Positions 10,990-23,251 of a stretch of DNA of 64,000 bases are shown here, piece after piece (within the stretch, counting starts at the first letter, position 1; each line of letters begins with the position of its first letter). The stretch spans positions 73,456,139-73,520,138 of the forward strand of contig CM073595.1 in NCBI GenBank assembly GCA_037074705.1, in the 5' to 3' direction. The DNA comes from Zhengitettix transpicula. Taxonomy: Eukaryota; Arthropoda; Insecta; Orthoptera; Tetrigidae. The position numbers were made by a program, and so were the translations under genes. The notes beneath the pieces were generated by a model. It worked only from the letters and a program-made list of their open reading frames with translations, made no database searches and had not been told where the DNA came from.

Positions 10990-13900
10990 CACCGGTGGAA
11001 CAAATTTCATACATGTGTTCTTTGCGACCAGGAAACAAACACTGTCGGGGTGAGAAACATTTACCAACCCCAGGAGTGGGGATTGACGAGGGCTGAAATA
11101 TTCAAACATGTTAAAACAGCCGATATTTGTGTCTGATAAATAATTTTAGGGGTGAAAGAGATTGATAGTGTTTATACCGATGTTCTATGAGTATAATTTC
11201 AAACCCTCATATCATGGGAAAGGAGCGCCGTTAGGTGTGGGGCTGGACAGGTATTACAAGAAAATAACGGGAATACAACCGATATTGGAGTCAAATACAG
11301 GGTTACGGATGTCGGTGAGTTTAATTATGACATTCAAGTGGCCATTTAAAACCCAGGGGAAAGGGTTTGAACGGGGATGGAATATTTCAAACATGTTAAA
11401 TGGTCGATATTTGAGTAGAATAAATAATTATCAGGGTCAATTACGTTGATAGTATTTTCACCTATGTTTTTTTTTGTAAAATTACAACCCTTTTTGGTAT
11501 GAGAGGATAGCACGCATAGGGTCGGGGGTTGAAACATTCAAACAATCTAAAACAGTCGATATTTTAGGCGGATAAAAATTTTTAGGGGTCAAAGAGATTG
11601 ATAGTGTTTCTACCGATGTTATACGAGTATAATTACTATTATACATTTTCCATATCCAGATTGACTTATTATAACTACTTGACAAAATTTAGATCTGAAT
11701 TTAGGCGTCATATTGGAACAAATTAGGCTGTTTGTAAGCGAAGATAGGAAACCAGGAAATAAATTCATAAATTTAAAAACTTTTTCGACATAGATGCCGT
11801 GGCGTCTTCCAATGAAATTATTATCAATCCAAAACCGCTTTTTCTAACCCCGGACATCATTAGGCGTTCTGTAACAAATAATTAATCAGTTTATATTTCA
11901 AAAACACTAAACTTTCAGTCGTATTTTGTTAAATTTAAAATGGCGCGATTATTAATTTACTTAACAAAACGTCGCTATTTTCCGTGTATATCGCGTCACA
12001 CAGTACAAATAAAATTAAGGAGATTATTTTCAAATTAATTTCTATTATTATGCAACAACAATAATAGGAAACATACATTATCATACAAAATACGTGTAGA
12101 CCATCTTGGTTTTACAAGGCTCACCATGGCATCAGGCTCAATGCGGGCACAGTGTGTTATTTTTATTGGTTCTTAAATTTAAAATACGTAGTTAAAACCC
12201 GTGTTTTAATAGTAAAATAATTACATAACTAACGTAACAAATAAGAGACCAATTATTACTTATCACACAATATTTGTTTATCATTTACTTGCTTTTAATT
12301 AACATAATTTATTATTCATTATAAAAAGCCAATTAATTGTGTTTATGGGTATTAATTATGGCCTTTAATTGAAAAGTTATGGAACAAATAATAATGATTG
12401 ACTATAATTTTACATTTGTAAATATAGTAATTATTGATTTAAAAAATTAATTATGGAATATGAAAAAGATGAATATTGGAACGCCAAAATCATTCCGCAT
12501 AAAAAAATTGATAAAAATAAATTAATTATTTAATTTCGAAAATTTCTAATTTAAGTTCCACATTATTAATTTAATTTAGTGACTATCTAAATTTTATCGA
12601 TTATTTATATATTCAAAATCATTTCTTCATTCCTCTCGGCTAGAGAGAAATAGAGAGACCAAGTAAGCAACGGCAGGCAGAGTTGTGCCGATGCATGTAA
12701 AATGGAGGAGCTGCTGCTTTAGGGGCGGTGCTTAGACTCGTGGACTGAGACACCTGCTCGTGGAATAAGACACCTTCTTTACTTCTACTAGCAACCCGCA
12801 CGACAAAATCACGAAATCCCATACTAAAATTGAAACGCTTCAAAAAGGAGGCGCTCATGACATCTGTTGGGACTTGGTTCGTACTAACGACTTAACATGG
12901 GGTTTGATTTTCACGGAGCTCGATACATCAGGGGAGCAGACGGCCTTAGTAGTTAGCGAACTTCTTGTCTACGTCACACCTGCCCCTTCTTCCTGCCTCG
13001 CCTTGGTCAGAGGCGTTTACCCAGAACTAAGCAAAATGGAGTCGTTGTTCTCTGTATTCCGCAGTGCATTTTTCTTTGAATATTATTTATATTTAATTAA
13101 GAGGAACATTATTTAGTACAATAAATGCCACACACTATAATTATCTCCTAATTTTTAATGGTTTAAAAGTTCAAGAGAATTAATTTTTTTTATCTTGCAG
13201 TCAATCAATTCTTATGTACTGAAATATCTTATTACATAATTTTGCTGTTTTTGGGTATATAAATACTTAACTGTAATAAAATAATTTAATAAACACACTG
13301 CAGTTTCATTTAAATAGAAATAAATAACTTCGGCAACTTGCATATTTATTATTATTAATTATTATTATACATTTTATACATCCATATTGACTTATTATAA
13401 CTACTTGACAAAATTCAGTTCTAAATTAAGGCGTCATAGTGGAACAAATTAGGCCGTTTGTAAGCGAAGATAGGAAACCAGAAAATAAACTCATAAATTT
13501 AAAAACTTTGTCGACATCGATACACGATCCAACGTGTAGGGGTGGAGGGCAGTTACAAGAAAAAAACGTGAGAACAACATAGATTCGAGACAAATCGAGG
13601 TTATAGATGTCACTGAATTTATATATGGCAACCTGGGTAGCGCGCGGAGTTGGTTGTGGGTGGGAGGGCTGGTCGGACGTGGGCGGGCGTAGAAATGTTC
13701 AAAAATGTTAACCTGTCGATATTTGCGCCAAATAAATATTTTTCGGGGTCAATGAGACTCATAATAATACTAAATAAATTCTGTGTATAATTTCAACACC
13801 TATGGGCATGGTATGGAAGCACGCTTAGAGGTGGGGTTTTGAGAAGCGTTACATGAAAATAACGCGAATAGACCAAGATTCGAGTCAATTATGGGGTTAT

Positions 13901-14077
13901 GGATGTCGCTCAATTTCATTGTGAAAAAATTAAGTTTTGCTCGGGGTTGGACGGGGGTAGAAATTTTTAAACAATGGAACCGGCCGATAACACATTTAGT
14001 TGCGTTACATAAAAATAACGAAAAATTCGGGGGTTATGGATAAATGTCATCTCGGGCAACGCCGGGCACCCAGCTAG
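10929..14077 (+). mobile_element. Helitron-like element split by a 1.9-kb insertion
   Basis: A|TC start at 10929 (TCTAATAAATAAAACAGAGTG), two bases after the CTAG of the preceding element. The end is CTAG|T at 14074-14077, with the same CTCGG-gcaacg-CCGGG hairpin before it. The internal Helitron sequence runs to about 11636 ('ccgatgttatacgagtataatt') and resumes at about 13521 ('cacgatccaacgtgtaggggtggag'). That join falls where intact copies continue with the 'cacgg..aggggtggag' block. The 11637-13520 interval is therefore a later insertion. A (TA)n run occupies 10952-10989. No transposase coding sequence is present. Confidence 0.8.
11637..13520. mobile_element. Insertion bounded by ~150-bp direct repeats, class unknown
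   Basis: Copy 1 (about 11637-11795) and copy 2 (about 13366-13516) share 'attgacttattataactacttgacaaaatt', 'aggcgtcat..tggaacaaattaggc', 'tgtttgtaagcgaagatagg' (one T/C difference) and 'aaaaactttntcgacat', at roughly 90 percent identity by eye. The interior has no recognisable coding sequence, and its only notable part is a GC-richer stretch at about 12640-13060. Direct terminal repeats around a short non-coding core recall a TRIM/LARD-type LTR derivative. The repeats do not show obvious TG...CA ends, so a duplication or another element class remains open. Confidence 0.5.
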
Positions 14078-14100
14078 TAATAAATAAAGTAGAGGATGAG
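14078..14100 (+). mobile_element. Residual Helitron 5' start after the element junction
   Basis: Right after the CTAG at 14077 the sequence reads 'taataaataaagtagagg'. This matches the start of the element at 17274 (TC + taataaataaagtagacgg) without its TC. It suggests another copy once followed head to tail, or that the insertion occurred within an earlier copy's 5' end. Confidence 0.4.
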
Positions 14101-14149
14101 TCTAAGAAATGAAGAGAATATTAAAATTTGATAAAAATTCTTAATTTTT

Positions 14150-14495
14150 AGTGAAAGCTTTGAAATGATGACACTTAAATTTGATCAATATAATATTTGA
14201 AGAATTTATTCAAAACAGAAAAATAAATTTTACATAAGTTTTCCCACGGCTATTTATTTAAATGAGACTGTTAATTTATATCAGGGCGTTCTATGGGGCC
14301 TCGAAACAGTAAAGAATTAAATTAAATAAAAAATTTAGAAAAGAGGTTGTGAATTAAATTTACAGAAATACCAACTTAAAAATACCCCCAAAAAGAGAAA
14401 CACAATATGAAATGAAATTTGACGCTACAAAAATTACTCAATGTTTTCCATAAATTTTACCAAATTTAAAATAATACATTTACATACCAATTTTG
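14150..14495 (+). repeat. Dispersed repeat D, copy 1
   Basis: Collinear with 44808-45150. Shared words include 'tataatatttgaa(g/a)aatttattcaaaa', 'ggctatt.atttaaatgaga', 'atctcagggcgtt(c/t)tat' and 'aatttgacg..acaa.aattac.caatgtttt'. It has no open frame and no recognised class. Confidence 0.8.
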
Positions 14496-15690
14496 ATTGA
14501 TCTTCAAACAAAAAATTTACACAAAAAATATTACGTATTGAACTTCCATCCTGACCCCTTTCAGGTAGACAACTATTCGTTCAACCCTGCGAAGCTGTAT
14601 ATTGTTTACTGTGAACGTGCAAGTTTTTGTGCATCTGTAAGTACTTTAATTATGTGTAACAAATAGTCAGTTTTTATGTACTAATGTATTTCATTGACGC
14701 TTAAAAACGAGAAATTTATCAAAACGATGCAAACTTTTCAGGTCGAGAACGTATCGTGCGGATACAAGACCGATGTTTGTATGGAAAATTTAGGTAATCT
14801 TTATAATTACGGTTCACATATTTTACAGATTAAAGAGCAGAGGGAAAGATTATGTCACTTAGCTGCAAGAACACAAAAAATGAAGAAAATAGTGTTAATG
14901 ATTGTAAAATAGGTAGAACCCTGAAATCAAATTGTGCCTTCATATCACCTGAGATTCACAACGTTTATAAACTACAAACAAAAATATGTATTACTTCCAA
15001 TATTAGTACAAAACCTGTTTGACTACGAATGCAAAACGACAATAAAATATCGCGGGTTGTGGCAGGGATGTGGGGAGTGGGGATCTACAGCCATGCGCAG
15101 TAGGACATCACTCTCACTCGGGTAAGCTCTTAGCTGTTATTAGATGTTGTCTATTTCTAAATAATTTGACATTCGCCAAAAACGTCTCAAATTCTTTTGA
15201 ATGTAAGCTTCTCCATGGCTTACTGGTCTATTAAAAAAATTTCCTAACCTTTGTGGACCATTCTGTTAGATTTTTCAGATGTAGTCGAGTTTGATTGAAT
15301 TTTTTGTGGGTTCGTCACGGCTCTTAATTTCAATCCATCCTAAATTTCCTTTGTTTACCGCAGATGCATAGCTCTTTGCTATGTTCCAGTGTTAAGAAAA
15401 TCAATCTCCCATTTCGGACTTAGCAACATTACATTTTGCCCTATTTTGAATCTATTAAAACTTGTGTGCGTTGCAATATATAATAATCTCAATACGCAGC
15501 CCTGTATTTCAGTTTTCTTTGTTTATAATTCCACTCTTTAATAATTTTCTCCGTTACATAGAAATTAAGTATCCGATAACGAGATTATTGACTTTAAAAA
15601 GTATATTTCTGTAGGAGTTTTTGACTTTCGTGACCAGATCTATTTCTTTACTAATAAAAATGTTGATTTTTTATTATTATATTATTTATT
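14496..15690. other. No recognised gene
   Basis: Two + strand frames of 72 and 63 codons (14694-14912, 14934-15125) lie close together, but neither resembles a known family and no splice structure is clear. Confidence 0.4.
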
Positions 15691-15699
15691 AGTTTAATG

Positions 15700-15985
15700 T
15701 CCTCCATTTTACACAATGAAACATCGGGACCAGACTTTAGGATACTGAGACGACTTACAGACTACCCGCCACACGTGACACATTCTGAATTGGGGTATTC
15801 AGTGTGATGACTCTCCTCGGTCTTATCCCCGGTTTTCTGGCCAACTTTTACGGAAATTGGAAAGGAATTGGTCTTTATATTAGTTTTGATTTCGTCTCAG
15901 CATTTCACTGAACGATTTTTGGGAAACCAGGGGAAATCCCGACTCAGGATAACCCGAATCTGATTCGAGTCGTTCAGCTTTCCTT
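15700..15985 (-). mobile_element. SINE-like copy related to the 28459-28625 SINE
   Basis: It shares 'actgagacgact.a.agac' and the following 'tctcctc.gt.tt..' order with 28480-28560, and 'tgacacattc' with the 1540-1665 copy. A downstream 'aatctgattcgagtcgttc' may be a decayed B-box segment (minus strand). The ends are not delimited. Orientation is assigned from the better copy. Confidence 0.45.
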
Positions 15986-17273
15986 AATCATCCATAATTT
16001 CACTTCAAAATCTGATTTTCAAAACCATTTTAAGATGAAAGTTTCAGTTTATCCTCATACTTATTAACTCTAAAACGTATGATTAAATCAAATAAAAACA
16101 TATTTTAAATGAACAGTGTTTTACATGATAATTTCCTCGTGCTGAATAGAATTCCTATCAGCTACTATATTAGTATATTTCAAAATGACCAAATTTTGGT
16201 GCTTAAAGGAATCATAATGAAATGGATTTAAGTTACTAGGATTTCATTTTCTCGAAAAAATTCTTACATCCTCACAGAAATAATTTATAAATGCATCATC
16301 GATACTACAAGACATTTTAAAGTAGTGAAAAATGTAGTCGTATTCTGCTTAATAATCGGAAAGGCTTTCAATATTGGAATGTGAATGTTCGGCTTACCAA
16401 TTTTCTAGCTTTTGGGGGAAATTCTTTCATCAAGTTCATCCGACACCCAGGCCATGATAAACCCATACAATCTAACTTCGAGTAATCTATCGTTGGCCAA
16501 AACGTGTTCAGCATCTTCTTTGAGTTGAGTTTCATTAAAATATTAAGTCCACTCAGTTCCGTCTCAGTACCAACATAATCGACCAAAACTGAATCCAGCG
16601 AGCGATGTATCGTACATCGGACAGCCGTCGTTGGCATGCTTGGAAAAACCTTCCGCAGTTCTATTTCTAACCCCCCCCCCCCCTTGCCACAGCGGCTCGT
16701 CCTCAGAAAGTGACAAACGCTCCAGCTACTTGCAGCTCTGATGTAATAGCCTTCCCAGAATCACTAAATCAAGCCTATTACACGAAATTGTTCTCAAGTC
16801 ACACTTTACGTAGTCGATGAGGATTTGCAATGTTTATACCCGCATATCTACCTCGTGGATGTTCCTATACGGGAACCGAAATATAGTGTTCCATACGACG
16901 TAAGAGTTGAGGTATAATCTGTAGATTCCTTTAATTTGCGGTTAAAATGTTGAAGATCGTTGTAATGGATGATTCAGTCCAGTAAAACGATATTAATTTG
17001 TTCCTCACTTGAGGACAGATAATGTTGGGTGAGTGATAACATGTTTGTCTCTCCAGTGCGGAAAATAAATGGCTATGGGAAGGAACAGTGAAATAAAGCG
17101 AAAGATCTTGAACACAAGTTGAGCATTGTTTACACTTGTGTTCTGAGAGTACAGAAGCACTTCGTACAGAAGGCAATTAGTCAGACGTATTACTAATTTT
17201 AAATTCTGAAAATGTACTATTTATTGTGTTGCTGATATTTTTAGTAAGCTAGGATTCCAATTAATTTCGCTCA
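15986..17273. other. No recognised gene; poly(C) run at 16671-16683
   Basis: Mixed composition, with no open frame that I recognise. The 13-base C run is the only homopolymer of note. Frames 16368-16637 and 16931-17176 (minus) have no identifiable domain. Confidence 0.45.
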
Positions 17274-17701
17274 TCTAATAAATAAAGTAGACGGTGTGTG
17301 TGTGTGTGTGGTGTGTGTGTGTGTGTGTGTGTATGTATGTTCCGCATACAAATCTACACACGAGGAACAAATTTGAACCAATTTCGTACGCGTGTTCCTT
17401 TAGAAGTGTAAATAAACACTGTGGGAATAAAACACGACTACCATTTCCAGGGGCGGGGGTGGAAATTTTCAAACAGTTTCATACGGCCGATATTTGCGTC
17501 GGATAAATATTTTAGGGGTTAATGAGACTGATTGTATTTTTCCCGACGTTGTTTGCGTATAAATTCAACCCCTTTAGGCTTGAGGTGGAGGGGGGTTACA
17601 AAAATTAACGCGAAAACAATCGAAATTGGAGTCGAATCAGGAGTTATGGATGTCGCTGAATTTAATTATGACAACCTGGGCAATGCCGACCACCCAGATA
17701 G
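17274..17701 (+). mobile_element. Short complete Helitron-like element
   Basis: A|TC at 17274 (TCTAATAAATAAAGTAGACGG) and a terminal ATAG|T at 17698-17701, one base changed from CTAG. The interior has a (GT)n microsatellite at 17294-17332, then 'acaaatctacac', the 'aaacactgtggg' block and the 'attggagtcgaatc..ggatgtcgctgaattt' 3' block. The CTGGGCAATGCCGAC hairpin is partly decayed. It is about 428 bp with no tandem units, so it shows what a monomeric copy of the family looks like. Confidence 0.82.
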
Positions 17702-17859
17702 TTGTGAATAATACTCATCGTGTAGGATGAACAGAACGGAGTATTTATATGGATATTAGAATTTTCCGATCCCGCTCATGAATTGTAAGGGATTTCGCCA
17801 ACAATATGGACCATGTATTATTCAAACTGATATTAATTACAAAAATTAATACAATTTCA
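17702..17859. other. Unassigned spacer
   Basis: No feature seen. Confidence 0.5.
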
Positions 17860-18030
17860 GACATTTTTAAATATTTTATTCAATACTTCAACGACCATAG
17901 TAACAGAACTTTATTGAAACCTGAAGGAAGTACAAAAACGTATTAAAAGTAAGTGTTAAATAAATCATTTTAAATTATCTGAAAAGGTCGTTAATCTTTT
18001 TATTATAATATTAATAAAACACATTGAAAA
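17860..18030 (+). mobile_element. Penelope-like element 3' tail (solo)
   Basis: Matches the 3' untranslated tail downstream of the Penelope-like remnant at 48359-49000. Shared words are 'tattgaaacctga.g.aagtac.aaaa', 'gtgttaaataaa', 'ttttaaatt.tct' and 'ggt.gtta.t'. The CTGATGA motif is changed to CTGAAGG. No coding part remains upstream, as expected for a 5'-truncated retrotransposed copy. Confidence 0.6.
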
Positions 18031-18239
18031 AAATATTGTTTATAAGTGAGAATATGTTAGGATTACAGAACATTACGCACTATAAGCACTCCAGAAGCAA
18101 GATGCCTTAAATGTGAAGTAAAGATAAAATTAATTATTTGTAATATACTTTACAAGGAGAACTAAATTACGCAAATATCTGAGGACTGCACAAATAATAC
18201 TATACTTTGACCATTACAAGAAGAGCTGGACGCGAAAAA
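18031..18239. other. Unassigned spacer
   Basis: No feature seen. Confidence 0.5.
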
Positions 18240-18253
18240 CAATATTACATCAT

Positions 18254-18537
18254 TTAAATAAACAAATATGCAAATAACAGACAAAAATAAGTGCTAAAGA
18301 AAAACCACAGCAAGTTTCTGCAATCCTTGTAGCTTTCGTCACGTGATTCAAAAACACAAGAGGCATAAAAACGACACTCAGCAAGTTCTTACGGCTCTTG
18401 CGTTTTTTAATCACGTGACGACAGCAACAAGAATTGTAGAAACGTTATGTGGTACTTATTTAACACTTAGTTTTGTCTGTTATTTGGCTATCAATTTATG
18501 TAACTAGTATACTTTTACCACAGACGTTTTATATTTT
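18254..18537. mobile_element. Palindromic (foldback/MITE-like) element with 14-bp flanking repeats
   Basis: Arms of about 90 bases (roughly 18262-18360 and 18396-18500) are inverted repeats of each other. Paired segments include 'caaataacagacaaaa' with 'ttttgtctgttatttgg', 'tcgtcacgtgattcaaaaac' with 'gttttttaatcacgtgacga', and 'acaagag' with 'ctcttg'. The direct repeat ACAATATTACATCA occurs on both sides (18239-18252 and 18538-18551), which looks like a 14-bp target-site duplication. A CACGTG palindrome sits in each arm. No coding sequence is present. A 14-bp duplication is longer than in most cut-and-paste MITEs, so the class is open. Confidence 0.65.
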
Positions 18538-18551
18538 ACAATATTACATCA

Positions 18552-21266
18552 ACACTGAGTACGTCTTTAAAAGCCGTGCTGTTAACATACTTGCGTGTGA
18601 AAAGGCAAAAAAGAAATGAGGAAAATTGACTGACACTTTGTATACCACAAGGCATTTTATGTCAGAATTATAATAGGAATCAATATAAAACAGTAATTTA
18701 TGCATTTTACATGTATTTTCTACTCCACGATAGCAAATAAATCCCAAATATATTGACAAAACTGTTATCGCCGATAATATTCCTCAAATCGGTTGGAAGT
18801 CAGAAAACTTCGCTGAACAGGCGTTTTTTCGATATTAGTCATTCGTCTTTCATTTCAGCTCAATTTCATATTGTTAGCAAAAACATAGCAAATACTTACA
18901 GATTTTTAACGAAAGCTTACCATTCATCTGACACGTTTTAAAGGCACAAATGTTTTCAAACTAACACAAACATGAACTGAAATACTCAAAACAAACCATT
19001 TTCAGTGTCGCTGTTGACAGGTCACACACTCGTAAATTGTGTAACGGCATAACAAGCAGAAATAAATTTCACGGATACCAGTTGAGAAAAAGGCAAAATA
19101 ATGCCTTGTTAAGGATTCACCCCAGCAAAATTACTCGCAAGAACGCTGCTGCCAATGAGAATTGGAAAGTTTAGGTATTTTAAAAATTGACTGATAACTT
19201 GCTCTTTAAAACTTTCCAGAGAGAAATCAACGTGTCTAAATTTTTGTGAGTAGAAACTAAATGAATATTGTCAGTATACAAAAAAAGTTAAAACGAGCGT
19301 AAGATAGTTTATATAAAATGTAAGAAGTATACAGTACCATTAATTGACTGTATTGCGGTGCTGCATCTCAATTGGATAAATGGATTTCCTTCATGTTTTC
19401 AATAGATGCTCACTGATTATCGTCTTCAAGTTATGAACTTAAAAGAAGTGAGACATTTATTTCTTCCGTAATCATTACTTTTAATAAAACCTGACAGATT
19501 AAAGAAATCAGATACTTTTTCTATTTTTTCCGAGTAAATTCAAAGGTCCTTTGCTATTTCCATATTCCATTATTTACATGTGAGGGCTCCATTTATGTTG
19601 GATACTATATGTAATTATATTTTTCATCTCACAAACTTTAATTATTGACAAAAACGTTGATTTAAATTCATACAAATTCATTTACATATGAATATGGGTT
19701 ATCAAGGTATATTTTTAACCGAACATTTTGGAGAATTCTAACCAAGTAGATAGAATTATATTTAAATAAATCCCTGTCCAGATAAAACATTATTGTTATA
19801 GTGAGAGAAATTTAAAACATTACGTAAAACTGAAAAAATATACCGATATTACTAATTATTTAATGTCAGGCATGCGTCTTATCTTTTCTTCTAGCCTTGA
19901 TATTATATTTGTATTTCATTAATGAAATTTGTTTTAGGATTTTTATTTAAACGAAACTGGTGAACATAGCGTTGATGAATCAAGCATGCAAATGAATAGA
20001 GACAACTCTCATAGTAATTTGGTTGCAGATACCCCGTTATTTACAAAATTCAAATATGCAGAGAAACTGAGGTTGACATGCATGTCGGTGCAAAGGTCAC
20101 TGAACGCCGGAACAAATAGCCACCTTCGTGATCATCAGTGCATAAACATCACACTGTACAACGCATAAATATTGCGTCAAGTCTGTGACCTTCCAACTTC
20201 GGACCATCCTTCCAGATCAAAAGTTCTACGAAATTCTTGCAGTGGTCTATTCTTTTAAAGCTGAATGGCATTCGATTTCTGCTATTCCTGTGACTGAAGG
20301 GAGCGGAAATTCGATGTAATTTACGCTTCACTGGTACGCAAACTTTAAGGTTGGAAAACATTTCCATATGCTACGGACCTGTGGCGAAGACCAAAATTTT
20401 TAAAAAAATTACAAAGGTGGTACTCGCCCCGACACAAAAGTTTTAAGCGCCCCTATCTGAATGAAACAAGCTTTGAAGAGCATATTGCACCATTATTGGC
20501 AATGAACTAAAAATTTTTCTCCTATTACAAGGTGTCTAATGAGTAATGCACTTCCCTAAATCCACGATTCAAATATTCACTTGCTTATCTCGTTCTTAAT
20601 TCAAAGATATGCAGCTTGATTTCAGTTCAGGAAAAATGTAGCATTTAAAAAACCAACGATAAAACCAAAAACGAAGCCAAAAAATTATTTTCAGCCTCTT
20701 GAATAATTTTATGTTCTCCAATCACTGACCCACTTGCATATAAACATTAAAAGCTTTAATTTTCAAGATTATGTACAATTAATATGCAGAATATATTTTA
20801 TCCAGATTTATAGGTTGCAGTGTAGATATCATTGCAAATTATTTTACTCATTACTTCCGTTGAAAATTTGGTTTTAATAAATCGCGGAAGGTCGGCTAGG
20901 ACGAGGTCAATGCCCTATCCCAAGAATTAACCCTTGTTCTCAAGGACTGTGAAGCTGTATGGTCGCAAATCTACATTTAGAAGGAATGCACAATATAGAA
21001 TTTACTTAGAGATGCAGATAATGACAGATAAAAGGATTCGGCTCGCTTCCCAAAAACTTTCCCAATTTTTTTTATGTAAATAGCAATATTAACTTTGTAA
21101 AATAGTTGTAGAAATATATTTATATTATTTTTCGTAAATAAATTACTTAATAATTATTCCATAGTTTGTTTCTTAATTTTTGTGTATATTCGCGCCCCCC
21201 TTTTCTTACTCTAGTTATTAATGTTCAACATTGAGAATAGAATTGGATAGGATTCTAAGATCCGAA
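18552..21266. other. No recognised gene
   Basis: AT-rich sequence with short frames only (18753-18941, 19986-20168 and 20149-20367), none recognisable. Confidence 0.5.
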
Positions 21267-21320
21267 GAGTCGTTCAAAAGTATCGACTCGTAGCAATTGG
21301 TGAATCGACTTGAACGACTC
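21267..21320. repeat. Inverted repeat hairpin
   Basis: GAGTCGTTCAA pairs perfectly with TTGAACGACTC. Imperfect extension inward ('aagtatcgactc' with 'gaatcgactt') makes arms of about 23 bases around a short loop. Confidence 0.7.
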
Positions 21321-21431
21321 AACAAAAAGAATCGATCTGCCCATCGATATTACTTGCTACCAAAAAAATAGAAGATTATTATCATTAATACGTTATGCTA
21401 GTTATATTTGTAGTTGTTATATGTATAAAGC

Positions 21432-22090
21432 TGTAACGAACTCATGATGCACTCATTCATGTCTGTCTAACACATTCTAGAAAACGGTCCACGTGTCGCG
21501 TTGGCGAGGCCGACGAATGGAGGGAAAACCTCGTTTCATCTGTGGCAGAACGAGTATGCAAAAGCTCCAGCCTGGGTCGCAAAATTCTCATACTGCTTCA
21601 TCACAGTCCCGGATAATCGGATTTTCTTCTGGCTGAGGGAAGGAGGACAAACATCATAACCCCGGCCCCTTCCAGATCATCCGTCGTCTGTAGAACTATT
21701 GTAACCGGATCGTGGAGATGATTAAAGTACAATTCTTCGTGAGGATGAGCTCCGGCTAAAATTGTCTACTACAACACGATCTCTACAATCATGACATAGA
21801 AAAAAACTCAAAACGTCAAGATAACGAACCAACGTTAAGTTCAAGTTAATGTTATGTTAATAGCTTCTGTGCCTGTTTAACTCCCTTCCTTAGGGATTTA
21901 ATTAACCTCAGACTGACTGGTGTGTAATAAACTGTGTCTACTACGAGAACCGTGCTTGCTGTTTCGTCTCAGTTGACCTTGGCCCTGATTCGCAAGGTCA
22001 ACATGTCTCGTTCCTCAGCATGTCTCTATTTCCTCCTCACCTGGTCCAGCACAAGCTACCGGTTCTTGGTAACCGGTGGCACCAAATAAA
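21432..22090 (+). mobile_element. Possible LTR-like or processed-transcript-like block
   Basis: The stretch is GC-richer than its flanks, begins with TGTAACGAACTCATG, contains 'tgtaataaactgtgtc' (AATAAA-like) about 130 bases before its apparent end, and ends near 'ggtaaccggtggcaccaaataaag'. This recalls solo LTRs, but I cannot see a second copy, clean TG...CA ends or a target-site duplication. No frame longer than 60 codons lies here. Confidence 0.2.
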
Positions 22091-23231
22091 GTACCATAAT
22101 AAAATTTAATTTCCTAAAACTGTTAGAACGGTATATCCTCAAAGTGATTGGGAAAGAGAAAAGGGGCGATATATGATAATATAAATCTTACTTAAAAATA
22201 TTAAGAATGTTTTATAATAATTAATTATTTCGAGGTTAAGGTAAAATTGAAGCAGTTACGAAGTTAAGTGAGGTATCAGTGCCGATTTATCGCACTAAGT
22301 CACGATCTTTGCATTGCGAGTGTTGCAGGTGACAGAAACATCTGCCTCTACGAGGCAGGTGCGCCAACATCTGCTACCAGATCCTCAAAAAAATATATAT
22401 CCATCCGTTAGGTCGTTATGCTGGGCACGTGCTACGCGTTAGAACAGTAAAGGTACCTCCTCAACTGATTTAATTTCAGTTTACCACTCTAGTTCATATA
22501 TATTAAGTGTGCATGTCCCGCATCAACTTCTTAGACACCCACTTCAGTAGCAATCTTAAGTGAACGAACAGGTATGCCACACAATTAAGAAAGCGTGAAA
22601 TTCTCAATTCCTTTGTTACGAGGAACACGAGACCTACTTCGTTAATTGAGTCCGGGCCGTTTTCTGAGGTTCCCACAGCGTTCTTTGTTCTGCTTTTCAA
22701 TTACCTATTTTGAATATAACTTTATGACGGCAGGTGATGTTGGGAACTAAGATTTAGAATGTTATTGAATTTTTTTTAAACCTACCGTTTTATTTCTGTC
22801 GTACACAGATTACGGACCATTCCTCATGATTCACTGGTTCGGGTTCTAGTGCCATTTTCTTGTTTTGTACACGAGTTTGCTATGTTTAATTTATTAAATA
22901 CTCTACTCTACACCCCTCAATAACCTACAATCAATTTACCTGTAGCTACATTAGCCGTCGATACGGCCCCAGCATAGTATTTAAGAAACCGCAGAATAAT
23001 TTACGTATGATAGACGAGTGGCTTAAAAAATGGAGAATCCACGTGAAAAATTTAAAATCTTCACTAGTTACGTTCACTTTAAGAAGAGGTACGTGCCCTG
23101 GATAACACTTCATTAACACAATACCTTCGCTATATTTCAGAGGTTAACGACCATTGGGTGAAATTATCCCAAGACACCTTAATCCCTTTCGACTTGTATT
23201 TTGTAATGTACGCATCCTGTATTCCCGACAC
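22091..23231. other. No recognised gene
   Basis: AT-rich with moderate-GC patches. The minus frame 22503-22700 is not recognisable. A small hairpin 'ctgcctctacgaggcag' occurs near 22350. Confidence 0.45.
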
Positions 23232-23251
23232 GGTGGCGCCAAAATGTTAGG
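23228..23251 (-). promoter_or_regulatory. Possible LTR-retrotransposon primer-binding site
   Basis: On the minus strand the order is 'ctaaca' + 'ttt' + TGGCGCCACCGTGTCGGG. An LTR end in ...CA followed a few bases later by TGG-starting sequence complementary to a tRNA 3' end is the usual LTR-PBS layout, and TGGCGCC is common in insect Gypsy-type elements. The LTR itself would lie at higher coordinates. I could not find its other end or any gag/pol sequence. Confidence 0.25.

Noticed and set aside
17274..17701. Classification of the TC...CTAG family as a terminal-inverted-repeat MITE
   Set aside because: There are no inverted termini and no target-site duplication. 5'-TC, 3'-CTAG, a subterminal hairpin and A|T insertion fit Helitrons instead.
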